From Phorcus lineatus (Eukaryota; Mollusca; Gastropoda; Trochida; Trochidae): a stretch of DNA of 64,000 nucleotides. Below the pieces are notes generated by a model. The model was not told where the DNA came from, searched no databases, and was given only the letters and a program-made list of their open reading frames with translations. Positions 48,606-62,200 of this stretch are shown here, in pieces (the first letter of the stretch is position 1; each line of letters starts with the position of its first letter). Where the stretch lies: the NCBI GenBank assembly GCA_921293015.1, contig OV121097.1, positions 26,013,429-26,077,428 on the forward strand, written 5' to 3'. Position numbers and translations under genes: made by a program.

Positions 48606-49178
48606 GTGAGGCTTCTCTTCTTCGATTTGGATGCTGCGTTATTTGGATATTTATTCTGCTTGACGTCCCTGCTGATGTCACTCGCGCATTTCATTCATCT
48701 ATTAGATGGTTCTTTGTGCGGATTGAAGTTTTATAACTGTTTATGAAACAAAATTTGGATAATCTTAAAAATTTGGATATATATTTATATGACATTATCT
48801 CTTGTGGAGGAATTAGTGACTTTTTGTGTATACAATTTAATTTGTATACACAGACTCGTATTTATACCAATTGTAGACTAATTGTTTTCATCTTAAAGTT
48901 TAAAGAATCTTCAAAACATTTGGTCACCCTTTTCACATTCCTGTGTAAAGTGAGTCTTATATGGGATATAGTTTTGATCTTCTACGAGACCACAAACAGC
49001 TGTATTGAGAGCCATCTGAGAACATCCATGTGTAATTGTATAGATTATACAATACCTGTCTAACTTCCACTGTGACTAACGCCATACCACCTGTCCTTTT
49101 TTACCTGTATAACATCTAAACCACAGGTGAATGTAGTGTGAATGTGTTAAAGTGATTCACCGAACTCGGCCTGCAATC

Positions 49179-49276
49179 ATGTCGGTCGTCAGAGGAGTAA
49201 TTAAACCGAGGCGTTATGAAGTTAAAAGTTCAAGTTTCGAAGGACCTGCAAGGCACGTCAAGTCATGGACCACATG
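49179..49276 (+). CDS. First coding exon (partial) of an unidentified gene
   Basis: The ATG at 49179 has A at -3. An in-frame TAG at 49134-49136 lies upstream with no other ATG between, so this is the first possible start. The reading encodes about 32 residues beginning MSVVRGVIKPRRYEVK and ending HVKSWTT. This hydrophilic, Arg/Lys/Ser-rich N-terminus has no signal peptide and no membrane segment. It stops at a strong donor, ACATG|GTAAGA (GT at 49277), leaving two bases (TG) of a split Trp or Cys codon; reading through would hit TAA at once. A pyrimidine-rich tract ending CCACAG at 49126 gives a plausible acceptor, so the exon may be 49127-49276 with 52 nt of leader. The composition is unlike the Ile/Asn/Phe/Tyr-rich chance frames around it. 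I do not recognise the protein. Later exons must lie downstream, mostly or wholly outside the window. The exon call is an inference from signals, without homology. Confidence 0.5.
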
Positions 49277-49487
49277 GTAAGAAACTGTCGTGTGAAAATA
49301 CTCTTTTTTCAGCACCGTAGTATTTGTCGTGATCAATGTCATATGTATTTAAAGTCAATAAAGGTACCTGTTTAAACGCATTTATAGTCAGAATTAAAGT
49401 ATATTGCCAGCATTCCATTGCATTAGCATCATATCTGTATTGAAACTATAATCAGAGAAATTTGTTCTGGAATGAAAATAGGTGACA

Positions 49488-49955
49488 CCATATTCCCAAA
49501 GAATATTTTTCATTTCTTATGTATTACCATGATGGGTATGGATTTATATTAAAACCATATTGCTTAGGTATACTAAGGTTTCACATATATATTATATTAC
49601 CATGGATTGGAACCTAATTTGCAGTGGCAACATATTACTTATGTATTACCATGGTTTAGTGTAGAATTACTATGTCCAGCATGTCTATTGTCTTACTATG
49701 GAGTGGTATTTAATGATATTGACACGATATCAGTTAAGTAACCTTAGATTTCACATATCTATTTTATCACCATGGATTAGAATGAAATTACAGTGGCAAC
49801 ATATTACTTATGTATTTCAATGAGTTGGTGTGGAGTTATAAAATATTAAGACCATGTTCCTAAGTATAATTTTTGTCCAGCATCTCTGTTGTGTTACTAT
49901 GGAGTGGTATGGAACGATATTGGCACCTTATCAGTTAGGTATACTTAGGTTTCCT
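49488..49955. repeat. Diverged intronic tandem repeat, about 170-200 bp units
   Basis: About 2.5 units. TTTCACATAT.TATT..AT.ACCATGGATT recurs at 49579 and 49749. GGCAACATATTACTTATGTA, GTCCAGCAT and TACTATGGAGTGGTAT each occur twice. A third, partial unit begins at GTATACTTAGGTTTCC (49940). Confidence 0.75.
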
Positions 49956-51000
49956 AAGTCCGTTGTAGAGCTAAGAATTGAAATAAAATGACATGGACAC
50001 CAACTACTTTGGTATGCGTACATGTTTGCCATGTATCGTCATTTGATGTCTTATAAAGTAAAAATCAATCATTTCAAGACCTCAGGAATGCGTAATAACA
50101 CGCGTAGCGTTAGTGTTTAATTATTTTATCCTCACTGATAGATGTTCGATTAGCTTCCGAGGTCGATATTATTTCTGATAACGCCGTTTTTTAAATATTA
50201 CAACAGGAAATCTTTGTTTTTACTTAAAAAGATTGTGAACAAAGGGACATCTTTCTTTACATACAGATTGAATGTCTTCATGCTGTTTTGCTTCTTACTA
50301 TTCTGTTATATAAAACTGGTTATTGTAATGTAAAAGGAAAAATTATCAATAATAGATTCAAATCAACGCAACTTTTGTCATGATAGAAAGATGAAAGTCA
50401 TGCTATATTATCCTTGTATTTTAAGTAATTGATTGATCAACATAAGATTTTATGGAGTTTGAAATCTATTCCAATGGAAAGCATCTTTGTATATATAGTT
50501 TGAAGAATACTTTGCTTTAAATGTTTTGATGTACCGTTGCTAAGTCTTCACATTCGACTACTAATACTTGAGAGAATTTCAAGATAGTTTTAGATATGAA
50601 CTAATCGAAACGTTACCCCACACCAACCCCCCACCCCATCCCACAATCTTAGTCTGTACCAATTACGTTGGAAATCATATCGAGGTTTCTTTTATAAATA
50701 CGACGCCTTAAGGCAAATCCCTTTAGGTGAAGTCACTTCAGAGAAAAAGCTTTGATGTCACAGCTAGCTCATGACTTTGTGTTTCAAATCGACCGACGGC
50801 TGATGCTTCCTTTTCATTTGAATGTAAAGATTTATTTTTATATGCTTTTGCGCTTGGTAAGTGTTATTGTTTAGGCACTAATTTCGTAAGCAAAGAATTA
50901 AATTGGCAACTATATAATATCCTCTGTATATGGGGTTCCTTGAAGACTATTTTATCAGTGCTTTCTTGCATGCACATGTTTTGCTTTAAATTTGTAATTT

Positions 51001-51288
51001 TAGAATTAACGATATCCATCGTGTCCATTTGTACTTTAAAAAGTTTAAAGCAAGTTAAAGTCCATAAACTAACTCTATGTTGGAAATGAGATCTGACTTT
51101 CATCATTTACGTATGTCATATAATGAAAACCATATGAACGCATGTTTTAGAATAAACGATATCCATAGTGTCCATTTTTACTTAGATAAGTCAAAGCAAG
51201 TTCAGATCATAAACTAACTCTATGTTTGAAGTGAGGTCTGACTTTCATCATCTATGTCATATAATGAAAACCATATGAACGCAAGTTT
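51001..51288. repeat. 147-bp tandem duplication
   Basis: Copies start TAGAATTAACGATATCCAT at 51001 and TAGAATAAACGATATCCAT at 51148. Both run through CATAAACTAACTCTATGTT to AACCATATGAACGCA. They are about 88-90% identical by eye. Open frames here are not conserved between copies. Confidence 0.85.
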
Positions 51289-52474
51289 TTTGCTCATACT
51301 CCTCACTCTCCGAAACCATACAGCATATGGTGTTCGACTTTTCCTTACAATGACAGTCCCATTTATACCGTGTACATCGATACCTCAGATCTAGGTTTCT
51401 AATGTGATGCAAACAGCACAGTAGCATGTCACACGCTGGAACCACCTGCTTCACCTTGAACTGTGATTAATAACTGTCACAGGTGACCTTTTCACCTGGT
51501 CCCTGTGATGTAACAATACAGTGCATTATACATGGCATGTATGATTATCGTCTATGCAACTGTCTTTGTTTCTCGCAGTTGAACTGCTAAACTGCTGAAA
51601 AAAGTATTTTTTGTATTATTCTTATTCACACACCAAACACTGCATTTCCTAATTTAACCATTCCTACGACATTGATAGTATTACGTATTGGTTAAGTGTA
51701 TAGGTTTACAACTGCATAAAGAATCCTGTTTGCAACTCCTTCTATTCACTGCTCTCTCACATTAAACAGTTTCAATGCAAATAAAGTACATTTCAACAAA
51801 ATTATGATTACAGATATGCTCAAAGTGCATTTGTATAATGTTTAGCTGATGGTTGATTTAAAAATAGGGCGTATCTGATTGATTCTTGCGGCAAATCTGG
51901 GCCAGCAAAGGAAGGTTCTTAATTACCGTGTCGAACCTACCTGGGATCCAAGGTAACACAGGAGAATTATCAGAACTTTTATATAGGATTATTGAGGATG
52001 TATTGAGTCAGCAAATCCCCTTTGTCACAGATCTGATGGCCATGAAGTAGGATCGGATATAAACTTAGGAAGTGAAACTGAGGGCCATTTGAAAGTGGTA
52101 AACTGATCTATGCATTGTGTGCCTCGCCCAGGAATGAGGCCTTTTTAGTTCTGACACAGTAGTCGGTGTACATTTAGTCATTTTATAACTTGGCAGTAAC
52201 TGGCCTTTCTTGCTTGAAATATCGGGTCAGGTTGGTAAATTATTGTTACAATTTACTGCAATTTAAAACACCTCTGTACTAGAAGTGTTTCAAATCAGAT
52301 TTAGCATGATGTTGTAAAAGTTATTACCGTTGTAACATTCACGACTAACAAACCATTCTTCAACCATTAGGAACGGGATTTTTCAGGCAGCTCAACCTTA
52401 TTTCGTAACCTTAGTCTCCCACGACCGCGAGTCGATTACTGATTTTAACTATACAAATGTTAAGTACAGAAAAA

Positions 52475-52526
52475 GGTTAAACTTTCGCAAGCAGACAGAA
52501 GGTTAAACTTTCGCAAGCAGACAGAA
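52475..52526. repeat. Perfect 26-bp direct repeat, two units
   Basis: GGTTAAACTTTCGCAAGCAG + ACAGAA occurs at 52475-52500 and again at 52501-52526 without a mismatch. Confidence 0.95.
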
Positions 52527-55500
52527 GGTCAGTACACATCAAAATGGTTCGAATACACACGTTTTGGCTCCAATACGTTTTCACATTCGGTAAAATTCGC
52601 CGTAGGCATTACACCAATACATTTCTTACGTGAAATTAACTTTTAAAGAAGGACATATATACGAGGCCTGATGTAATCGGGCGCTCCCTTCGAAAATTGT
52701 TATATATCATGTAGGTTTCTAAGGCGTGAAAGATGTTGTGTGAGACCTGATGAAATTCAAAACCATCTATAGCCAGGTTTACCTTAGTACCCTCGAACTC
52801 ACTCAATAGTAACCAATACTTGTTTTAAATTGATTATGAATTATGTAACAATCTCAATGTGCATAAAGGGTTCTGGTAACACGATTCTATCATTTGTTAC
52901 ACAATGGCCAGTAATTACGAGCTCATCACTCTGGTGCGGATAGGTGTGATTATCCAGATTTCTGTTGTATATGACATCTCATAGATCTCCCGTTTGCCAA
53001 TTATTACCTTTGTTAAATCTTTTCATAGTAATTACAGGCTTCTGAAAATCAATTATTGTTTAATCTCTCTGGGACACGTGTTCCAGACGTATGGATGGTC
53101 TGCATCTGTGACGATAGAGAGTATAATCACAAAATGTGGAATAGTGACTCTTAATTTCAAAAGTCAAAGGAAATGTCACCACATAGAATACAAGATCGTT
53201 TAATAAATACATTTAACACATAGTCAAATCATGTCGTCAGAATCCTTCTATCGTAATATATAAATTTGAATTTATCATTTAGTCATGTTTCTACAAAAAA
53301 TCGCTTTTAGAAAAATGCCATTTTGGAATATCGAATCTCCTTAACCAGGCGAGGTAGGAGAGTGGCGGTGTTTAGGACGCCCTTCATCTACTACGTGTCG
53401 TAGAATTTACTTTAAAAAAGGCGCATCATGTCAACAACATATTTATATGCTTTATATTCAAAATCGTAACTTCAAAAACGAACAATCTGCTGACAAACAT
53501 TTTACAAAAGTAAATTTAGTACCCCTGTTTGAATAGGTATAAAAATGTGATAGTCAATACCATGATTAGTAAACTTAAGTATTTATTTTCAAAGAAAAGG
53601 GGTATCAAGCCTGTTTGGTATCAGTCAAATGTTTTTCGTTTTTGGCTCTGAAGAAAATTAGGTGACGTTTCATTTTCCATTGAGTGTACATTTGTAATAC
53701 CGCCTCTCCATGTCATCTAAATGTGCCTGATGAAGGTTTGAGCTTTTTCAAATTCATTACTTTCTGTTTGGTTTAGTCTGTTTAGGGTAATATTTGTCTC
53801 AGAATTACATTTGGTTTACTCTCTTTTCATATCATGCAGACGTGCGATTTCAGATTTGGGCTTTTATAAAACATCTATATCCATGGACACAAATTTACAT
53901 TTTTCTTTTAACCATATTGTTTGCTTTGGGATATTTTGTAGCTAAAAAGTAAAACACTTTCTTGTTATGATTTGATATTGTTATGATTTGATACTCAAAG
54001 ATCGGAAGTGTACCACCAAAATGGTATAACCTTGCAATAGGTGTAATGAAATGGGGGTCACCTTATCTAAGTTCCGTAATTTCTTTATCTATAATTTTTT
54101 CACGATAGTTATACATTTCACAGTTTTATTAATGTATTGTTGAAAATAACGTAGATCAGTAAGTACAATCGGTGATGACTAATCTATTGAGATTTAATGT
54201 TATTATGTCTTGTGAATATGACATATTTATTTTACTACGTAATATCCATGAGTGTGTCTTTCAAATCAAATTCACATTTACCAAATTTTATAGAGGTTGT
54301 TGTCAATACTCAAAGAGAACAGATTACATTTTTAGTTTTGTACGTCATTTCCAGATAAGTTATATGCAATCTTCAAAACTATTGCACCTATTGCGATAAA
54401 GTTGGCAATCTAAGTCATCTGATCGCTGTCTACAGATCACACTGATTCTTTAGACCCATGGTGTATACTTCATGAAAAATAAGATGACACATTCTCAGGT
54501 ATGCCGCTAATTACTCACCATCATGATGAGATTGCACTTACCTGTATCAATCGATATGTATTACTCAACCTCCTGCTGTGGCGATTGTCGTGATAAGACA
54601 TGTTTAGTTCCTATAAATGAATTCACCGTTTTTAGGCTTTAACACTCGAAACTCAAGATATCTAAACTTTGCATGACATATGTAAAGATGAATAAATAAA
54701 TAATAGGATGGCTAGAAAATTTGCAATTTAATTTGAAGCTTATGCCCATGCGATAATATTCCAATGACATTTGACAAAAAGTTGGTGTAATTGTATTATC
54801 AATTATCTATATTTGTGAAGACAAATAAGGTCATGGATCAGGGAGATCCATCCCAATTATTTTAGTGTTTTTTTTAAAAATGAAAATGTTTCTAATGATG
54901 AATAAAACAACCCTGCATTTTTTCTTACTGATAAGAGTTGAACTAGTCATGTTCACATACCAAACGAAATTTTTTTAAAAGCCGTCTACTTTTCCGTTAC
55001 CTTAACGCAACATCCCTGTCATCTTCCTTTCGACAAAGCATGTCAATAAGACCCTGTTCTCACCAAATCTTGTCATTTTTGGCTATTTGCTTGTCTATGA
55101 TTTCGACAGGTTGTAATAGGTGTCTTTTTAGTGACTGATATTGACATTATGTGGTCATTCATAAACTTACTTTCAATTTCACTACTGAAGAAAAACAGCC
55201 TTTAAAGGTCCGGAAACTGGATCAAAATATGATTTTGTTCATCCTATATTCTTCGTGTAATAATTGGTATCAATAATGTTTATCAAATCAATCAGTTGTC
55301 AGTCCAAAGAGAGGAACGAATAGTTTTTATCAGACCGACGTCGTTCGAAATGATTCAAGTTTGTAATAGTTAATGAAATAGTCAAGGTAATGTCTCACTA
55401 TTAACTAGTATTATTAACCAAGTCACGTGGACGTGCTTTGAAGTTGTTTTAGTTGTGGATCGTTATGAAACATATCATGTTGTACAATGTGAGTGATAAT

Positions 55501-57700
55501 GTTTATCAGGACTCGATTTCCACTGTGTTACAACACAGTAATCAAAAGCTGTGTCGACTGCTGTCATCCTATGTGTTGATTGATATCATTGACGTGCTAC
55601 AGTATCAGTTCTACAAGTCATTAGGAGGCTGGGTCATGTCACTCGTCCGAAATATGTTGTCACCTTGTAATCGGGATCAGAATATTAGTATTTGCAAAAA
55701 AGCTGTTTTGTTCAAATTTAAAGTATAACTATTACTTGTAGTATATACTATTTATGAACTCTTCGAGTTTGTAATTGACTTATGACACAAACCGTCAATT
55801 TATCGTCCGTTCGTTGTAAAGCGAACTTCATCCATAAATTTAATCTTTGCGACCTTTTGCCCAAGAACGGCAATACTTACAAAGAGTTCAAACCTTGTGC
55901 CACTCACCATTTGTTTTCACTTTTTCATAAAGTTTATCTTGTGACACTGAGCCTTAGAGTTCATGTGACGTCGTGTGATAACCCCCCGCAACAAATATCC
56001 AACAATACATACCAATCGCCGAGGCGCTCAATCATGTGCGGTATAGTGTCTTCAAATCAAATCTTCTTCGACTCCAATTCATGAATGTCCTAAGCCATTA
56101 CTACAAACAAGAGTTGATCTGTGTGCTGGGCGTGTACGTCCCTGTCAATTAGGCATCTTCTGAGTAAGATAAATCTTATTAAGGTCGCTGCATGAAGGCA
56201 GGTTACAATAAAGTCTAATGATTTTACTTAGATATAACAACTATTGAATAGATAAGGACCAAATATGACGTTTTGCCTAATACACATAGTATGGTCAAAA
56301 GTCCAGATAACTGTGGATTTCAGTTTGAAACTCTTATGTTCCTTATAACTATCTTGGCCACTGTTAAACGCGCGCGAATTATCTTACGTGTTATGTACCA
56401 AAGTCAAAGGTCACGAATTGGATTAATCAACTGTATGGAGGTAGGTATATTCATTTAATGTATGTATCATATTCTATAGACGTCTCTCGCAATGTTCAAT
56501 TCAAACATGATTCAATGCTATATAATAACCAAACATTCTAATCACAGGGAAGGTATATGCTGTGAGACCACTGTGATGAAGAATAGAAGAGTTGCCAAGG
56601 ATCGATAACCAATCGGATTTATTGCAGCTGGCTGTTGTTCATTTCGTGCCGTTGTCAGTTTGTCCTTGTCAATCATGGTCAAACTGGCTGGTTATTTTTA
56701 GACAACCTAGGGCATAACGTTCCATAGGGAATAAGCGGTAATTTGAGGTGTAGCGCTTAGTATTTCACTGAAATCACGACGATTTGCATAATACGCCAAT
56801 GTGCAAAAGGTGTAATATATTGCATTTTCATTTGTCAAAAGGGTATTTGCAAGGATATTGTTATAGAAATGAAGAAGCATATACCATCCGATAATTAGAT
56901 TTTTAATAGGGTGATATAAAGAGTAATTATTATATTTCATTAAATATTGATTTTGGTTAATTGGTACATACGTTGATATTGGTTCCTGTAACGCACTAGT
57001 CATATTCACAATTATTTTCGTATGTCACATATGTTGATAGTAGTATATTAAAGTAAACATGTGAAGAATGTGTGTTAGTTGCTACATTAGATACAATATT
57101 TTGTAATGTCATTAGAGTATGAAAATTAACATGATGTGTCTGTAAGCTAAATAGCAATACTAGTACTTACTAAACCAATTTAATGCAGTTTAATAATATA
57201 AGTTGTCATTGTCACATTATTTTATAATCATACCAAGAAAATCTATAAGAACTATTGACACTTACAAATCAGGGAAAAACAAGTTTTCATAACGAATTAA
57301 AACAGTTGAAACCTTAAGGTCATAAATACCTAGCATGAGTCAGTACTTAAAATTAGAAAGAGCTCGAAAATATGAAAATATCCATTAGAAGGTAGGTGCA
57401 TCGATTATTATACTTAACATTCAGTTAGAATCACATAAAATCTAAAATACTTGATATTACTCTTTAGACACCTAACTACTTGTTTAAGTACACTTATCAT
57501 CTAGCAACTATACCATTGAAATGTGAGCCGAATTCTTATATATTAAAGCAAATAGCTTCACGTATTAACAACACTGACAAGGAAGTAATGACACGGAAGC
57601 CATCTTCTGACCGTAAACACAATTAGTGTTCTTCCTTGTTATCCCTAAATCAGATCATTACATGGAGAAATGAGGCATCTGAGAATAGGGATAAATGTTA

Positions 57701-57732
57701 ATGCGATCTTCACGCTAATGTGAAGATCGCAT
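57701..57732. repeat. Perfect 13-bp hairpin
   Basis: ATGCGATCTTCAC, loop GCTAAT, GTGAAGATCGCAT. No T-run follows. It is too short for a microRNA precursor. Confidence 0.8.
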
Positions 57733-58630
57733 GGAAATGACCACACTCCTGGTGAGTCTTAATAACAATAATAAGCTACTTTCCATGCAGTCTGAGACTC
57801 ATTGCAATGGTATCCGTCATTCCCATTCACAGATTATGTCTAAATCTCTGCACGAACTTTAGGCCGTTCCTTGATACAACTTCATTGAGAGAATGATGAA
57901 ATATTCATAAGTTACCTTATAGACAGAAGACTGCAGTGGTAACGTATTTAGCTAAGATTGTATTTATAGGAATCTGTACATTGAACCGCTGAATGTAATT
58001 GATGAGCGGAGAGTACGGCACGGTGGACTTGCAAATATGAGGACAAAATGGAATTATGATTGATTATCGATATGATAAAATACTTGTTTCTTCAGTAACT
58101 TCAGTAACTATGATTTCAGCTTTATTAATCAGAGCGACCTGCTGGTCTTATTCGTTGACATTAAGTCTTGTGAAGGTTCTTACGGTAAGATACCATGGAC
58201 TCAAGATATCTAATTTATGGTATTAGTGCCTGTTTAAGTAGTATCTATTCATAAAACAGATTAAGATAATGGTAGTGTAGTTATACAACAGTATGGTTAG
58301 TGGTTAAATAATATAAGTTTAGCAATTAGGTAGGTAAACTATAAACCTGACCGTGTAATGTTACATTCTTTAATTTCATTGACTTAAACCTAAGATCCGT
58401 CTTAAAGTATTCAGTCTCCTGTGTTTACATCATGATGTGATGCCTGTTTGGTACATATGTTGGAATAGTATTGGCGTTTAATGTGATATTTGCAATGCAG
58501 TTTTACATTTACTTTTGTTACGTGGTGTTTATAACTTGAGAAAATTAATATTACAGATGATTATAGAAATTCTTGGAATTCAGCCTTTTATTTTTTGCAA
58601 TCGAACAATGAAAATTCGTGTATACCTCCT

Positions 58631-59202
58631 TAGTGTTTCCACTAGGTTTGAAAAAGGGCAGGGCAAATTGATTTAAAACAGGGCGCAACTCCATTTGTCT
58701 GTATGTTCGAACGAAAACGGCACTACTTACTGTAAATGAAACAGTTTTCTTAACACTTGTGTAAATTGTAGCAGTCTAACATATATTTCATAATTTTCTA
58801 AATCTTATGAATAAATTCAGAAAAAAACATCACAATTATTCAAACCGATTTAAATGAGCAACGTGTGTATGTGCGCATACATTTCAGTCATTACATCAAA
58901 TGAGATCATTCGGCTGTGTCCAACAGTAATCTCCTTATTGTTTCTGTATCTAGCTAAACATGTGGTCAGCAGCTGTGTCCCAGTGAAACAAAGACTAGAT
59001 CATTAGGTTTAATCATTCTCATCTTCCTATGTAAAATACAATTGCGACATTGTAAATAATTTCATTGTACATGTTATTCTGCAAAAGGGCAACACCAAGA
59101 TCTGGGCTAGCTACAAGGCAGGGCGCTCAGTAAAAAGGGCAGGGCGGAACAGAAAAAGGGCAGGGCGTTGCGCCCTGCTAAAAAGGACTAGGGGAAACAC
59201 TA
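58631..59202. mobile_element. hAT-type non-autonomous transposon (MITE)
   Basis: The termini are TAGTGTTTCCACTAG at the left and, on the complement, TAGTGTTTCCCCTAG at the right. This is the hAT-style TIR. Copies of GGGCAGGGC lie just inside both ends, on the left near 58655-58690 and four or more on the right at 59130-59180, like the subterminal transposase-binding repeats of hAT elements. The length is 572 bp without coding capacity. The flanks hold similar but not identical ACCTCCT/ACTCCTCC, so an 8-bp target duplication is probable but decayed. Confidence 0.7.
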
Positions 59203-62200
59203 ACTCCTCCTTAATCACAAAATGTCACATACACAAATCTTTAAAGGAACACCATTCCCATATTTGCACAACTTGCATTTCGAATAAAAAAGGTATAAAA
59301 GCATATACACAATTTATATGACTTGTCAGATCACCTTTAGTTTTTAACCCATTTCTACAGTGAAAGCTTAAAAACGTTAAACGCATTCTATCGCAATGGC
59401 ATTACATTTGATTTGTGTTCTGCAATTTTACATTTACTTATACCTGAGTTAAATACTGGGTAGTTTTACCTTGAGAAAATCAATATTACACAAGTGTTGC
59501 TGTTAGAACACCACTACAAATACCTTGTTTGAAAGTTGAGCCAATTATATTGACAACTAGGGGAAATACAGCTTGGAGTTAAGATAAACGAATGAAAAAG
59601 TCTTCTACTTAAGGTGTAATGGATTAGCGCTTCAAGCATTCATTTGTCCCGGATTGGTATAAGATTCACTTATCAACATCTATTAATACTATAATCATCC
59701 TTTTTAATAAATTCCAAGCTAGCCGATTCTAATAAATATTCCTCCATAAAATCCAAAATATTATTTGGGTTTTATTAATATTAATCTCCATGGTAGTATT
59801 CAATACTGACTGCAAGATACAAATATTGCATGTCACAAGGCACCAACAAATATAATCAAGTCTACTTATGCTGCCAATCGATATTTAGATATCATGTTGT
59901 CCCTAGACTAGTTGTCAGTGTGATATTAACACGACACTTGTCTGATTCATTTCAAGGTGTCATATTATGAAAGCAATATAGCACTCTGACTGACAATATG
60001 GAACAGATGGATCTATATGACAGGAAGGAAGTAACGCTTCATTTAAATGAAACTGTGATTTAATAGCTTCCATTATTGCTATCATATGTGACAATTTCTA
60101 ATACGAAAATTCAATTAGTGCCGGAGAGGATATCATCATATCAGCTGATAGTATTCGAGCATATGTTTTGAACGAAATTCTTACACAAAAGTAGAACTAA
60201 GGCCAGAAGTTTGCCAGTGTTTAAAAGGATTAATCGTGTTGATGAAAACATAGTTGTTTTATACAACAGGAACTATAAAATCGGAATGGGAAATCATAGT
60301 CAAAAGATTGGGCATCACTTTCATATATTTACAGAACTACCTGGTTCTTTGCCATCGTCTATGTTATTATCAAAAGTTCGTAATATGATTTCATAAGACA
60401 GCACCCATTGTCCTAATAGACATTTGTAATATGAGAATGTAATGACATATATCTATTATTTTTCATTGATTCTGTTTTCAGGTTGTATTTTATTGTTTAA
60501 AAGAATGAATATTAATTTTTTTAAACTTTCGTCATATTTCCGTCTAAGTCGAGAATTTAACATCAGTGAACAGTTATCTGCTAACTGTCGTGATGCCATC
60601 TAATATTGTCACATCGAGAAAAGAATAGAATAATTGATATCTAAGAGTATTCGCTTTGCCATGATAACATGTCATCTTACCGATTCTGCTCCAAGGAAGA
60701 TATCGTTTATCATATAATGAATAATTTATTTTGATACTAATGAGCGAATGGTATAATGAAGATTGAAATGAGATAAACGGAAGAATTAAAATAATGATAA
60801 AGGTGATTTTAAAAAATAGTTTAACTAGTATTATAATTATAATATTTATTTTCGCAATAAGGCAACTTACATGTATGTAGGCGATGAACATCTTATGATT
60901 TCAAATTAAACATTTGTTAACTTAAAAAGTTTGATAAGAGTCAATATCTCGAAATTTGTATATAGATTGATGGATATGTTTAACGATAAAAGAAAGTTAT
61001 TAACATTAACATGAAAACTGTACATTTCACTATAATAATAACCATGGTCAAACCTTTCTTTTTCTGACATCTTGCTATTCTTGTGTGGAACTTCAGTTTT
61101 GACAGTGTTGCACTGTATTGGATAACAAATCAACAACGGTATTTCCTGTCTGTGATGCTTTTGTCTTGTGACATTTGACATTTAAGAACATGAAAGGTCT
61201 CCTATACGTATTGCCATGGATGGAGTTTACTTATTGTCTGTGTTTACAAAAATGTCATCATATCAATTTAAGGTTTAAAGACAAATATTGTCTATCTCGA
61301 GTCATTATCTGTTCCTGATAATGTTATTAAAGTTTAAGTGTGTGATAATAAACTGGTTATTACTGTGACAATCAATCATTCAACTTATACATTTCAATTA
61401 ATGATATCATCTGATAGCATGTCTATCTTATTTATGGGGTAACTTCAACCCATAATGTGAGACTTGAAAATGTGAATTAATATCTTCTGAAGAAAAAGAA
61501 CAACCTTTATGCCAGAGTAATGGCGCTTGCTCCTCGCTTAAAGTGTTAGCAAATGATACACAATGATATACAATTTTAATATCAACCACAATCATCATTC
61601 ACATTAACATGCATTTTCATTACTTATAGGCGTTTGTCTAAATGAATATTTAAAATGAATGTAGACAAGCTACTTAATTAAACATATTTACATAATTGTC
61701 TTACCAGAAGTTACACTATTTAAACAGAAATAGATCGTTCTGAAGAGAAGTTTCACAACAGAGTTACAAATGTAACCCTGATTAAGAATTAAATTACGAC
61801 TTCATGATTCTATAGCTTTCCTTGTATAATTTATTGTGTTTCAAAGTGTTCCAAATCTTTGATCTAAGAGATATTATCATTGTGTTCTTTTTGCAAAGGG
61901 CAAGTAGGATGGCACGACCACTTTGTGTATGTTTAATGTCAGCTTTGGTTTGAAAGCGTTGTAATTATATACCTTATGTTTTCTTTTCCGTTTCTGCAGA
62001 CAGTTTATAACACGTTCTGACCATTTGATACACATCATTGGAACTTTTGTTGCTATAGTTTTCAGAAGAACTCGAAACTTGGCCATTTCAGAATGTCAAA
62101 TGATGCAGTGTCATTCTAATCTTGTCTGTGTTGTTTGTTTGTGGTTAGGTCTACTTTTAATTTCAAATGTTTCAATGGAATTAAAAATTATTAATTATTA

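Noticed and set aside
48743-49063. 106-codon open frame before the candidate exon
   Set aside because: AT-driven Ile/Leu/Tyr/Asn composition and a poor start context. It would lie in the putative short intron.
53345-53410. tRNA-like stretch GTAGGAGAGTGGCGGTG... resembling a SINE head
   Set aside because: No second copy, no B box and no tail could be found in the window.
55453-56084. Two neighbouring frames of 91 and 100 codons
   Set aside because: No motif, no splice support and no repeat conservation. Chance is the simplest reading, although GC is slightly raised.
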